Of a DNA stretch of 64,000 nt, positions 24,126 to 32,951 are shown in pieces. The stretch covers positions 64,143 through 128,142 of the forward strand of contig DDQN01000079.1 in NCBI GenBank assembly GCA_002342685.1, in the 5' to 3' direction. Numbering within the stretch: the stretch's first letter is position 1; every line of letters begins with the position of its first letter. The DNA comes from Vibrio sp. UBA2441 (lineage in GTDB: Bacteria; Pseudomonadota; Gammaproteobacteria; Enterobacterales; Vibrionaceae). Both the position numbers and the translations under genes were made by a program. The notes under the pieces are model-generated. The model did not search any database, had not been told where the DNA came from, and saw only the letters and a list, made by a program, of their open reading frames with translations.

Positions 24126-26126
24126 ATGATTACACGTTCAAAACTGGCTGATGCCATTCGCGTTTTAAGTATGGATGCGGTACAGAAAGCGGGCTCGGGT
24201 CATCCGGGTGCACCCATGGGAATGGCTGATATCGCGGAAGTGTTGTGGCGGGATTTTTTAAAACATAACCCGACCAACCCACAATGGCCGGACAGAGACC
24301 GATTTATATTGTCCAATGGTCATGGCTCAATGCTGATTTATAGCCTGTTGCATTTATCTGGCTACGACTTGTCGATGGATGATATTAAATCATTTCGTCA
24401 ACTTCATAGTAAAACCGCAGGCCATCCGGAGTATGGTTATGCGCCGGGTGTTGAAACAACTACCGGGCCGTTGGGACAAGGCATTACTAATGGTGTTGGT
24501 ATGGCGTTGGCCGAAAAAGTTCTGGCGGAACAATTCAATAGAGAAAACCATGACATTGTAGACCATCATACTTATGTCTTTATGGGTGATGGCTGCATGA
24601 TGGAAGGCATATCTCACGAAGCATGCTCTTTAGCAGGAACTCTGGGGCTGGGTAAATTAGTCGCGTTTTGGGATGACAACGGTATCTCTATCGATGGTGA
24701 AGTCGATGGTTGGTTCAGTGATGATACACCTAAACGATTTGAAGCGTATGGCTGGCAAGTGATATCAGATATTGATGGTCATGATGCTAAAGCGATCGCT
24801 GAAGCCATTGCTTTAGCAAAATTGGATACCAAGCGCCCTACGTTAATTTGCTGTAAAACGGTTATTGGCTATGGCTCTCCGAATAAGTCAGGAAGCCATG
24901 ATTGCCATGGTGCTCCTTTAGGCGCAGACGAAGTTCAACTAGTTCGTCAGCAGCTTGACTGGCCACACCCGGAATTCGAAATTCCACAAGATATTTATCA
25001 TGCGTGGGATGCAAAGGAAGATGGGGTCGCTAAGGAAGCACAATGGCAACGAAAATTTGAACGTTACCAGCAGGCTTATCCTGAACTGGCACAAGAATTT
25101 AACCGTCGAGTGAACAAAGAATTACCTGAACAATGGGAACAGATCAGCAACCAGTTGATCCAGGATCTTCAAGCAAACCCGCAAAACATAGCAAGCAGAA
25201 AAGCCTCTCAAAATGCCATTGAAGCATTTGGCCCAATCTTACCGGAATTTTTGGGTGGTTCGGCTGACTTAACGCCGTCGAACCTGACTAACTGGTCTGG
25301 TTCTAAATCGATTACCGCTGAAGATGCGTCCGGGAACTACCTGAGTTATGGCGTTCGTGAATTCGCCATGTCTGCAATGATGAATGGTCTGGCTTTACAT
25401 GGTGGATTCATTCCGTATGGCGGCACCTTCCTGATGTTTATGGAATACGCACGAAATGCACTTCGTATGGCATCACTAATGAAACAACGCAGCATATTTG
25501 TCTATACCCATGACTCGATAGGTCTGGGAGAGGATGGGCCCACTCACCAGCCTGTGGAACAAATATCTTCACTTCGTTTAACACCAAATATGAGCACATG
25601 GCGACCTTGTGATCAGGTGGAAACAGCAGTGGCATGGAAATCGGCTATAGAGCGATTTGATGGACCTACATCATTGATTTTCTCACGCCAGAATTTGGTT
25701 CAGTTTGAAAGAAATGAACAGGTCCTTCAAAGCGTAGCTAAGGGCGGTTATGTGCTTTCAGATTCCCGTGGAAAACCAGATCTTATACTTATAGCAACAG
25801 GCTCAGAAGTTCATCTGGCAATGGAAGCAAAGGCCAAATTAGAAGCGGATGACATTAATGTCAGAGTTGTGTCTATGCCATCAACCGATACCTTTGATGC
25901 TCAATCTTCCGAGTATAAAGAGTCGGTACTTCCAAGCTCTGTAACTTGTCGTCTGGCCGTTGAAGCAGGCATTAAAGATTATTGGTTTAAGTACGTTGGT
26001 TTAAATGGCGATATTGTTGGAATGAGTGGCTTTGGCGAATCTGCCCCAGCGGAGCAACTTTTTGAGTTGTATGGATTTACGGTTAGTAATGTTGTCTCTC
26101 GCGCCCGAAAACTATTGGAGCGGTAA
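24126..26126 (+). CDS. tkt: Transketolase
   Basis: This 666 aa thiamine-diphosphate enzyme moves two-carbon ketol units between pentose and other sugar phosphates. Start at 24126 is chosen because AGGAG (24113-24117) is correctly spaced; the codon before it is TTG. Visible parts are SGHPGAPMGMADIAE, FILSNGHGSMLIYSLLH, TPP-binding GDGCMMEGISHEA through WDDNGISIDGEV, and HDSIGLGEDGPTHQP. It follows the transaldolase gene by 11 bases. Because it lies in a PTS operon it is probably an inducible copy. Confidence 0.96.
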   Translation: MITRSKLADAIRVLSMDAVQKAGSGHPGAPMGMADIAEVLWRDFLKHNPTNPQWPDRDRFILSNGHGSMLIYSLLHLSGYDLSMDDIKSFRQLHSKTAGHPEYGYAPGVETTTGPLGQGITNGVGMALAEKVLAEQFNRENHDIVDHHTYVFMGDGCMMEGISHEACSLAGTLGLGKLVAFWDDNGISIDGEVDGWFSDDTPKRFEAYGWQVISDIDGHDAKAIAEAIALAKLDTKRPTLICCKTVIGYGSPNKSGSHDCHGAPLGADEVQLVRQQLDWPHPEFEIPQDIYHAWDAKEDGVAKEAQWQRKFERYQQAYPELAQEFNRRVNKELPEQWEQISNQLIQDLQANPQNIASRKASQNAIEAFGPILPEFLGGSADLTPSNLTNWSGSKSITAEDASGNYLSYGVREFAMSAMMNGLALHGGFIPYGGTFLMFMEYARNALRMASLMKQRSIFVYTHDSIGLGEDGPTHQPVEQISSLRLTPNMSTWRPCDQVETAVAWKSAIERFDGPTSLIFSRQNLVQFERNEQVLQSVAKGGYVLSDSRGKPDLILIATGSEVHLAMEAKAKLEADDINVRVVSMPSTDTFDAQSSEYKESVLPSSVTCRLAVEAGIKDYWFKYVGLNGDIVGMSGFGESAPAEQLFELYGFTVSNVVSRARKLLER

Positions 26127-26127
26127 T

Positions 26128-26832
26128 ATGACTGAGAGTGTGTTCATAAAAAACAGTAGCGATGATTGTTTGCGAACTAAGGCCGCAAAAGTAGCGTTGG
26201 ACTATGTGCTAAACAATATTACCCCATCTTCGGTGATTGGAATCGGGACGGGGGCAACGGTGGAAATCTTTGTCGAGTTGCTTGCTGGCAGCAATGCCCA
26301 GTTTGCTCACTGCGTTTCGAGTTCAGTTCGATCGAGTAAAGCATTACAAAATATGTCCTTGAAAGAACAACCACTGGAAATGTGTGATGGCATTGATTTC
26401 TACATAGATGGTATTGATGAAGGTCTTGCCAATGGAATGACCATCAAAGGTGGTGGGGCAGCGTTAGCGAGAGAAAAAATACTCGCTTCTGTTTCGAATC
26501 GGTTTATCACAATTGCCGATCGCGGGCGATTAGTAGATGGCTTTGGTCATTTTCCTCTTCCCATTGAAATACTGCCAGTAAGTAAAGCTGCGGTATTAAA
26601 AAGTATTCAGAATCTAGGTGGAAATTCAATTCAACGTTCAGATTGCATAACGGATAATGGCAACCTCATTATAGATGTTTCTGGTTTAGATATGAGTAAC
26701 CCAGAATGGCTTGAACAGAGGTTGAACCGAATACCAGGCGTTGTTGAAAATGGAATTTTTGCCCATCGAAAAGCAGATTTTATGGCTTTTTCTGATGAAG
26801 TTGGGACGGATTGGAATTCCGTTTGTGATTAA
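26128..26832 (+). CDS. rpiA: Ribose-5-phosphate isomerase A
   Basis: This 234 aa enzyme interconverts ribose 5-phosphate and ribulose 5-phosphate. It starts one base after the transketolase stop with ttggag upstream. The phosphate loop is GIGTGAT. Active-site residues are Asp94 and Asp97 in DGIDE, Lys107 in IKGGGAALAREK, and Glu116. Housekeeping RpiA reads DGADE, so the Ile is a small deviation. This is probably an operon-specific copy with possibly altered specificity. Confidence 0.9.
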   Translation: MTESVFIKNSSDDCLRTKAAKVALDYVLNNITPSSVIGIGTGATVEIFVELLAGSNAQFAHCVSSSVRSSKALQNMSLKEQPLEMCDGIDFYIDGIDEGLANGMTIKGGGAALAREKILASVSNRFITIADRGRLVDGFGHFPLPIEILPVSKAAVLKSIQNLGGNSIQRSDCITDNGNLIIDVSGLDMSNPEWLEQRLNRIPGVVENGIFAHRKADFMAFSDEVGTDWNSVCD

Positions 26833-26868
26833 GTAAGCATAATCATTTGGTTAATTAGAGAGTAAGTT

Positions 26869-28284
26869 ATGATTGCAGATAACACGTCAGCATTGAATGG
26901 AAATTATCTAGAGCAAAATATTGATAATGTAATCAGTGACATTGCTGCGTTGATTGAAATACCTTCTGTCAGAGACGAATTATCTCGTTCAAAACATGCT
27001 CCCTTTGGCCAGCCAATCAGGCATGCATTCGATAAACTAATCGAAATTGCCACTGGTATGGGGTTGGAGGTCAGAGATCATGATGGCTATGCCATTGATA
27101 TTAGTGTTGGCGAAGGTGAAGAAGAAATTGCGCTTTTGCACCATATTGATGTGGTATCAGCCGGGGATCTCGATCAATGGAAAACCAACCCCTATCAGCT
27201 TGTTCAGAAAGACGGTCTTATATACGGCAGAGGAGCTACCGATAATAAGGGGCCTCTGATTGCCAGTCTTTATATTCTAAAAATGTTTAAGGAGTGTTCA
27301 TTACCTTTAGATAAAAAAATTAGACTCATTGTCGGTGGTGCTGAAGAAACCACCTGGGAATGTATCGATCATTATTTTCAACATAACTCACAACCCGATT
27401 ATGCCTTTTCTCCTGACGGCGATTTCCCAATTGTTAATGGTGAATTTGGCATTCAATATTCTTCTTTTACCGGGATGTGTAAACCAGTTGATGATCATGA
27501 TGATCATGATGATTTATGCCAAATACTAAGCATTTCTAGTGAACGAGACAGAACATCTACCTGTCATCAACTGGAGCTTACTCTTTCTGGCAAAAAGGCA
27601 ATGGAAGTTGCGCAGCGATTTTCGGGCTTAGCTTCTCTGACAACACCTTGTAAAGAGTCGGTTTGCCTTCGTTTAGAAACTCCGTGGGAGAAGTCCCGCA
27701 ATCCACATAATGTTGCTAACTGTATTGATATATTGGTGAGCGTATTACGTGGCGTTGATTATTTAGACGATAACTCAAAGAACCTGATTAAGATATTCGA
27801 CGATCTGTTTTCAGATTCATCGGACGGTTCAAAGTTAGGTTTATCACATAGCGATAGTGACATGGGCACAACGACTTGTTGTGTTTCCGCTATCAATATG
27901 GATCAACAAACATTTAATTTGGATTTTGACTTTCGGTATCCTAAAGGTCTGAGCATTGAGACAATTCGTACCCGACTTCAACAGCTATCTCAGCAATATG
28001 AAGTGAATTTGATCGAGCATCAACACCTACCTCTCTCCTACCTCTCTCCCGAAAGTCCGTTAATCCAGTCTATGGGAAAAGCTTATTTTGATGTGACTGG
28101 AAAGCCCGTTCGTTGTTTTAGCAAGCGAGCGGCTTCTTATGCTCGTTCACTCAAAAATGGTGTGGCATTCGGTCCGACTTTTCCCGAAGAAGTGACAAAT
28201 GTACATGGGCCAAATGAACAGCTCTGTATTGAGTCATTAATAAAAGCATTTTCAATATACGTGAAAGTTCTCATATCAATTTAG
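26869..28284 (+). CDS. M20-family metallopeptidase (PepV/Sapep-type dipeptidase)
   Basis: This 471 aa protein has the length of PepV. The di-zinc site is visible: His92 and Asp94 in LHHIDVV, bridging Asp125 in RGATDNKGP, Glu159-Glu160 in GGAEET, and a late His in NVHGPNEQ. An unusual acidic and histidine repeat DDHDDHDD (208-215) is encoded by a 9-base tandem repeat. It lies between rpiA and the PTS permease, 9 bases before the latter, so it belongs to the operon. It may hydrolyse an amide bond in the imported compound. Its family role is dipeptide cleavage. Confidence 0.85.
   Translation: MIADNTSALNGNYLEQNIDNVISDIAALIEIPSVRDELSRSKHAPFGQPIRHAFDKLIEIATGMGLEVRDHDGYAIDISVGEGEEEIALLHHIDVVSAGDLDQWKTNPYQLVQKDGLIYGRGATDNKGPLIASLYILKMFKECSLPLDKKIRLIVGGAEETTWECIDHYFQHNSQPDYAFSPDGDFPIVNGEFGIQYSSFTGMCKPVDDHDDHDDLCQILSISSERDRTSTCHQLELTLSGKKAMEVAQRFSGLASLTTPCKESVCLRLETPWEKSRNPHNVANCIDILVSVLRGVDYLDDNSKNLIKIFDDLFSDSSDGSKLGLSHSDSDMGTTTCCVSAINMDQQTFNLDFDFRYPKGLSIETIRTRLQQLSQQYEVNLIEHQHLPLSYLSPESPLIQSMGKAYFDVTGKPVRCFSKRAASYARSLKNGVAFGPTFPEEVTNVHGPNEQLCIESLIKAFSIYVKVLISI
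27490..27513 (+). repeat. In-frame 9-base microsatellite in the M20 gene
   Basis: GATGATCAT is repeated two and two-thirds times, coding Asp-Asp-His units. Its length is a multiple of three, so changes in copy number would keep the frame. Confidence 0.8.
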
Positions 28285-28293
28285 GAGTAAATT

Positions 28294-29874
28294 ATGAGAG
28301 ATAAGGTTCAAGCACTTGCCGGCGGTATGATGGTATCCATCATTGTATTGGTTATTGCAGGTCTATTTATCGGGGTTGGCGCTGGTGTCGTCAATCAAAT
28401 GTCGTCGTCAGATTCTGTCATTTGGGCATTCTTTAAATTGATGCTCGATCTTGGTTTGATGGTCATGAGGAACTTGCCACCATTTTTTGCCATTGGTCTT
28501 GCATTCGCATTAGCGAAATCTGAAAAAGGCTGGGCTGCTTTTACAGGTTTCACTATGTTTATGTGTTTCAATGTCGCGATCAATTCGATCGCTGCATTTA
28601 ACGGATGGACACCGGAAACAACAAGCGTTCAGTCTCTGATAAATGAATTTGGAATGGAGAAGGCTAAGGCTCAAAACTTCAATTCATTATGGGGAGAGAA
28701 TCTGGGTGTATTTAGCTACAACATGGGCATATTTAGCGGTATTTTGGTGGGTTGTTTCACCGCATGGCTGCACAATAGATTTTATAAGTTTGAAATGCCG
28801 ACCATGTTGAGTTTCTTCTCCGGACCACGAGCGGTTGTTATTTTCGCTTACATAGCTGTTATGCCAATTGGGTTATTGGCCTACTACGCATGGCCTCCGA
28901 TTGCGGGTGCACTACAGTCTGTCACTACACTGATTACCAGCTCTGGAACGTTTGGGTCGTTTCTGTTCGGAATCTTCGATAAAGCGTTATTGCCTTTAGG
29001 CTTGCATCACTTGATTGCATTTCCTATTGAATACACCCGAGTCGGTGGTGCCATGGAAATCGACGGTGTTATATATGAAGGCGTGCGTAATATCATGAAT
29101 GGGCAGATGAGTTCGCCTGATGCGCTGGGGTATATCACTCATAACTTTACCAGCGGACGTATACTTATCCAGTCTGGTGGTTTGGTGGGCGCTGCTTACG
29201 CCATGTATGTAACGGCTCGCCCTGAAAACAGAAAGAAAGTAGCGGCTATTATGATACCTGCCGTGTTCACAGCAGCCGTAATAGGCATTACTGAGCCTCT
29301 AGAGTATACCTTTTTGTTTGTTCAGCCATTCCTGTATTTCGCGATACACGTGCCTTTGAACGGACTAGCGTATGTATTGACTGAATGGACGAACGTTTCT
29401 ATTCATGGTAACCAATGGTTGTTTATGGTTCCAAACATATTACAACCGCAAAAAGTCCAAGCGTGGTCACTATTGTGGTTAATTCCGCTCTACTTTGTGG
29501 TGTACTTCTTTACCTTTAAGTACTTCATTCTGAAATTCAAATCCAAGACCCCTGGACGTGAAGAAGAAGGTGCTGAAGTTGCCCTTTATTCAAAGAGTGA
29601 TTTCAAAGAGAAGGGACAAAATAAGAACGTGAAATTAGCCAGAGATATTATTGAAGCGTTGGGTGTAGAGGCAAATATTGAGAATGTGGCTAACTGCGCA
29701 ACCCGACTCAGAGTCTCTCTACATGACGAATCACTTACCGCCACTGATGAGGTCTGGAAGAAGCAACTGGGCGCCATGGGTGTTGTTAGAATGGACAAAG
29801 GCATTCAGGTTATCTTTGGGCCCAAGGTGATTACACTAGCCAGTGAATTAAAGGAACAGTTGAATTTTAGCTAG
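28294..29874 (+). CDS. PTS sugar permease, fused EIIC-EIIB (glucose/maltose superfamily)
   Basis: This 526 aa protein has an N-terminal EIIC membrane domain (about 1-420, around ten segments, with the family loop region GLHHLIAFP and GITEPLEYTFLF). A cytosolic EIIB domain follows (about 445-526) with the phosphorylated Cys468 in NCATRLRVSL. No EIIA domain or gene is near, so the general Crr-type EIIA is probably used. It imports and phosphorylates a sugar. The operon content suggests a product that enters the pentose phosphate pathway. GAGT precedes the ATG. A terminator follows. Confidence 0.9.
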   Translation: MRDKVQALAGGMMVSIIVLVIAGLFIGVGAGVVNQMSSSDSVIWAFFKLMLDLGLMVMRNLPPFFAIGLAFALAKSEKGWAAFTGFTMFMCFNVAINSIAAFNGWTPETTSVQSLINEFGMEKAKAQNFNSLWGENLGVFSYNMGIFSGILVGCFTAWLHNRFYKFEMPTMLSFFSGPRAVVIFAYIAVMPIGLLAYYAWPPIAGALQSVTTLITSSGTFGSFLFGIFDKALLPLGLHHLIAFPIEYTRVGGAMEIDGVIYEGVRNIMNGQMSSPDALGYITHNFTSGRILIQSGGLVGAAYAMYVTARPENRKKVAAIMIPAVFTAAVIGITEPLEYTFLFVQPFLYFAIHVPLNGLAYVLTEWTNVSIHGNQWLFMVPNILQPQKVQAWSLLWLIPLYFVVYFFTFKYFILKFKSKTPGREEEGAEVALYSKSDFKEKGQNKNVKLARDIIEALGVEANIENVANCATRLRVSLHDESLTATDEVWKKQLGAMGVVRMDKGIQVIFGPKVITLASELKEQLNFS

Positions 29875-29911
29875 AAGTAAAGAAAAACCTGAAAAGCTCA
29901 ACTCGTGAAAC

Positions 29912-29940
29912 AGAAGCAGGACATCAGTCCTGCTTCTTTA
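29912..29940. terminator. Terminator between the PTS permease and the convergent M16 gene
   Basis: AGAAGCAGGAC (29912-29922) pairs with GTCCTGCTTCT (29927-29937) around ATCA, followed by TTTATTATT on the plus strand. It can also form on the minus strand, where the T-run is weak. Confidence 0.85.
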
Positions 29941-29943
29941 TTA

Positions 29944-32745
29944 TTAAAGGTTTGGTTTCGGCTCAAAGAGCGCGTCTAAACGGTGACTGCCGTTGCCGAT
30001 CATATTCTTATAGGCATTATTTATATCATTGAGCGTAATGGAGTTGATGACTTTTTTCTGGTAATAAAGCTCATTTAACGCATAGTCAAAAGTCATGAAA
30101 TGACTGAGATCGTCAAGGCATTGTTGAGGGTAACGTTCCGAATACTGATAATCGACCCGCAACTGCTCTTTTGCTGTGTTCATATCCTGAAGTGAAATAT
30201 CTTTACTCAGGTCTCTGATAAACTGATTCATACTTTTTTGCGCTTCGAGTGCTTGTTCAGGTGCTAATGTCATTTCGAACCAGAGCTCAATATTGGCGTC
30301 ACCAGCAGATTTTATAATGCCCGCAGAAGGCGAATAGTCGAAGCCATTTTCTTCTCGCATTTGTTCAAACATTTTTTTGTTAATGATCTTTTCTAATAAG
30401 GTCAGTGTGATGTCTTGTTTTGATGATGATTTTTCACTGGTTGACGTAAAATACACGCCATAAACTGTAGAGTCTTCGTTTGAGGTTTTGCTGATTAATT
30501 CATTTTGCGGAACCGCCAAGGTCACTTTCTGATGTTGTTTGACTATGGGGTCGTATGAGATGTTTGCGATGAATTGCTCTAAATAAGGCTGCAGTTCATG
30601 TGCGTTGAGATCAGCAACGATGTAAAGCTGAAAAGGGTGTGCTTGTCGGAACAAGCTCTGATAAATGTCCTGAATATCGGAGAAGGTGACTTGGTTAAAT
30701 GATTCAGTGGAAAGTATGGAGAAGGCACTGTCCTCACCATATAGCTGGTGGTTTAACTCGTACTTATGTCGCCCATACGGAGAGGCAAGGAAGCTGTTTT
30801 TCTCTTGCAAGTAGGCGCTCAGGGCCAGCTTGAATTGAGGTTGACTAAAGTTTACCTTCGTAGCAGCCTGATGCAATACTGAAAACGCGGTCTCGAGGTT
30901 TGATTTGGATGTTTGTAATTCAATGCCATGTGAGCCGACATTAATGACAGGATAAAGCGTTGTGTCATGTTCGATAAGCAGACGCCTTAGTTCAATCAAG
31001 TTGAGATTGGCAAGCCCGCTTTTTAATACGGAGTCAATAAATACCTGACTGGCGGGGTTGTATGATTTATCCAGTGCTAACATACCACCGGGAGCAAGAT
31101 ACTTGGCGTAAACACTGCCTTCCGCTTCTGGCATCTGTTTTAGCCATACTTTAACGCCATTATCCAATGTCCAGCAGTGAAGATCTGAACGTATGGCCTC
31201 ATATCGGGTGATATTTCCGCTAAACTCTGGTGGTGAGATTGTCGTTTGTGCGAAATGAGTATCGGTTAAAGGGGTATTTTGTTGCTGCATTTTTTGCAAC
31301 ATAACCTGCTCATTTTGGTGAAGAGGAAATGTATCGTATTCTTCACTTTCAATGGAAGTGGGCAATGAAAAGACAAGTTTCTGTTGTTTTGGGTTTAGTT
31401 TATTTTTAATTAATGCATTGATGTCATTCAGGTTAACGTCGTGGATGAATCTGGTTAAGTTTTTTCGATAATCCTCTTTATATTGTATCACTCCGTCACG
31501 CAATATTGCGTTCTCTCTTTGGTCAATCACCCAACCAGACGTTCGTGAACGATAATTACTATCCAAATGCTCTAGTGCCTGCTGATAAACGGCTAATTCG
31601 GTTGCTAACTCTGCCGGCGATACGCCCGAATAACGCATATCGGCTAATTCGGCGGCAAGGAACGGCTCAACTTTCAATCTGTCCTGTTCGTTATAATTGG
31701 CCATGACAAAACCGTAGCTGACATTGAATAATGGATAACTTCCGGCGTAGATATCAATGAGTGGAATATTTTTCGTGTAAGCCTGCGCTTTTAGGCGCCC
31801 GCGGATAAGAGCGTAGCTAAAATCATCAGCCATTTGCGCGCGCTGATCAGCGAGGGTTGTGATTGCGGCATCGCCGTTGTAGTGCACTAGCGCCGTGGCT
31901 GAGCTGTCTTGGCTGGGGACTGCAAATACCACCGGGCTGGTATCACTAGTTGGGTTAATTTGTATGGATAGCTTATGCTCAAGTGGGTGAGCAGCCCAGT
32001 CGGAAAAGTACTCAACGATTTTTTCTTTGGCTAACCTTGGGGATATATCTCCGACAATGATGATTTCGCTGTTGTTGGGCACATACCACTGATGATAATA
32101 CTGGAGTAATTGGCCGCGATTGATGTTTTGAATGCTCTCTTCTGATCCCAGAACCTTATAGCCGCCGAGATCAGTTTCATTCAAAAACAAGCCATCAAGT
32201 TGCTCTGCTACCGATGTTTCATTAGCATTCGATAAGCGAATTTCTCCGAGAACAACGGCTTTTTCTTTTTCTATTTCAATAGGATCCAATGAGAGTTCGG
32301 TCGGGATATCACGAAACCAGAGTAAGGCGCTGTCAAAGGTAGAATCACTTGGTAGTGACAACTTGTAGCTGGTGACATCATAACTTGTGTAGGCGTTAAT
32401 ATCCGAGTTGGCGGAAAGTCCTGCTTGTTCAAGCTGTTCAATGAGTTTTTGTTTAGGGAAATGTTTGCTGCCGTTGAATGCCATGTGTTCCAAAAAGTGC
32501 GCATAACCAAACTGTCTCAAGGACTCCTGCAGGCTACCTGCTTTGACCAGTAAACGGATCTCTATAGGTTGGCCTTCCATATAATAGAAATGATACTTTA
32601 GCCCATTGTCAAGTTGGCCTTGGTTCCAGTGTGGATCGGCCATCAATGCCTGTTCAGGTTCAATGCTGGAACAAGCGGAGCTGAGCAACACTATACAGGC
32701 AAAGGTTATCAACCGGATGGATAGTGAAGGTTGGAATATTGTCAT
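29944..32745 (-). CDS. M16-family zinc protease, lipoprotein
   Basis: This 933 aa insulinase/pitrilysin-type peptidase has a lipoprotein signal (MTIFQPSLSIRLITFACIVL then LSSAC, Cys25). The inverted zinc motif HFLEH gives His83, Glu86 and His87; the distal acidic ligand lies in EKEKAVVLGEIR. Two M16 halves are present, the second inactive, as usual in the PqqL/YmxG-like two-domain members. It should act in the periplasm or at the outer membrane. It is a single gene with no obvious partner, ending head to tail with the bat-type operon downstream of a terminator. Confidence 0.9.
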   Translation of the reverse strand: MTIFQPSLSIRLITFACIVLLSSACSSIEPEQALMADPHWNQGQLDNGLKYHFYYMEGQPIEIRLLVKAGSLQESLRQFGYAHFLEHMAFNGSKHFPKQKLIEQLEQAGLSANSDINAYTSYDVTSYKLSLPSDSTFDSALLWFRDIPTELSLDPIEIEKEKAVVLGEIRLSNANETSVAEQLDGLFLNETDLGGYKVLGSEESIQNINRGQLLQYYHQWYVPNNSEIIIVGDISPRLAKEKIVEYFSDWAAHPLEHKLSIQINPTSDTSPVVFAVPSQDSSATALVHYNGDAAITTLADQRAQMADDFSYALIRGRLKAQAYTKNIPLIDIYAGSYPLFNVSYGFVMANYNEQDRLKVEPFLAAELADMRYSGVSPAELATELAVYQQALEHLDSNYRSRTSGWVIDQRENAILRDGVIQYKEDYRKNLTRFIHDVNLNDINALIKNKLNPKQQKLVFSLPTSIESEEYDTFPLHQNEQVMLQKMQQQNTPLTDTHFAQTTISPPEFSGNITRYEAIRSDLHCWTLDNGVKVWLKQMPEAEGSVYAKYLAPGGMLALDKSYNPASQVFIDSVLKSGLANLNLIELRRLLIEHDTTLYPVINVGSHGIELQTSKSNLETAFSVLHQAATKVNFSQPQFKLALSAYLQEKNSFLASPYGRHKYELNHQLYGEDSAFSILSTESFNQVTFSDIQDIYQSLFRQAHPFQLYIVADLNAHELQPYLEQFIANISYDPIVKQHQKVTLAVPQNELISKTSNEDSTVYGVYFTSTSEKSSSKQDITLTLLEKIINKKMFEQMREENGFDYSPSAGIIKSAGDANIELWFEMTLAPEQALEAQKSMNQFIRDLSKDISLQDMNTAKEQLRVDYQYSERYPQQCLDDLSHFMTFDYALNELYYQKKVINSITLNDINNAYKNMIGNGSHRLDALFEPKPNL

Positions 32746-32903
32746 GTGTGATCTGGTCGTTTTATGAAGATGGCAATGATTAAATCGTTTGTATTCAATT
32801 AGTTCAAGTGAAATTTGATGCTTTTACGACTGGCTGCGCATTCGTGAGCAGGTACCTAGCTGGCTCAGTATGCGCGTAACAATAATGTACATTTAAAAAG
32901 GCA

Positions 32904-32946
32904 AAGCCCACCAGCTAAAGCCGAGTGGCCCTGTGAAGGTGGGCTT
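32904..32946 (-). terminator. Terminator of the MoxR/VWA operon
   Basis: AAGCCCACC (32904-32912) pairs with GGTGGGCTT (32938-32946). On the minus strand the stem is followed by TGCCTTTTT. It lies just after the stop of the BatD gene. Confidence 0.72.
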
Positions 32947-32951
32947 ATCGA

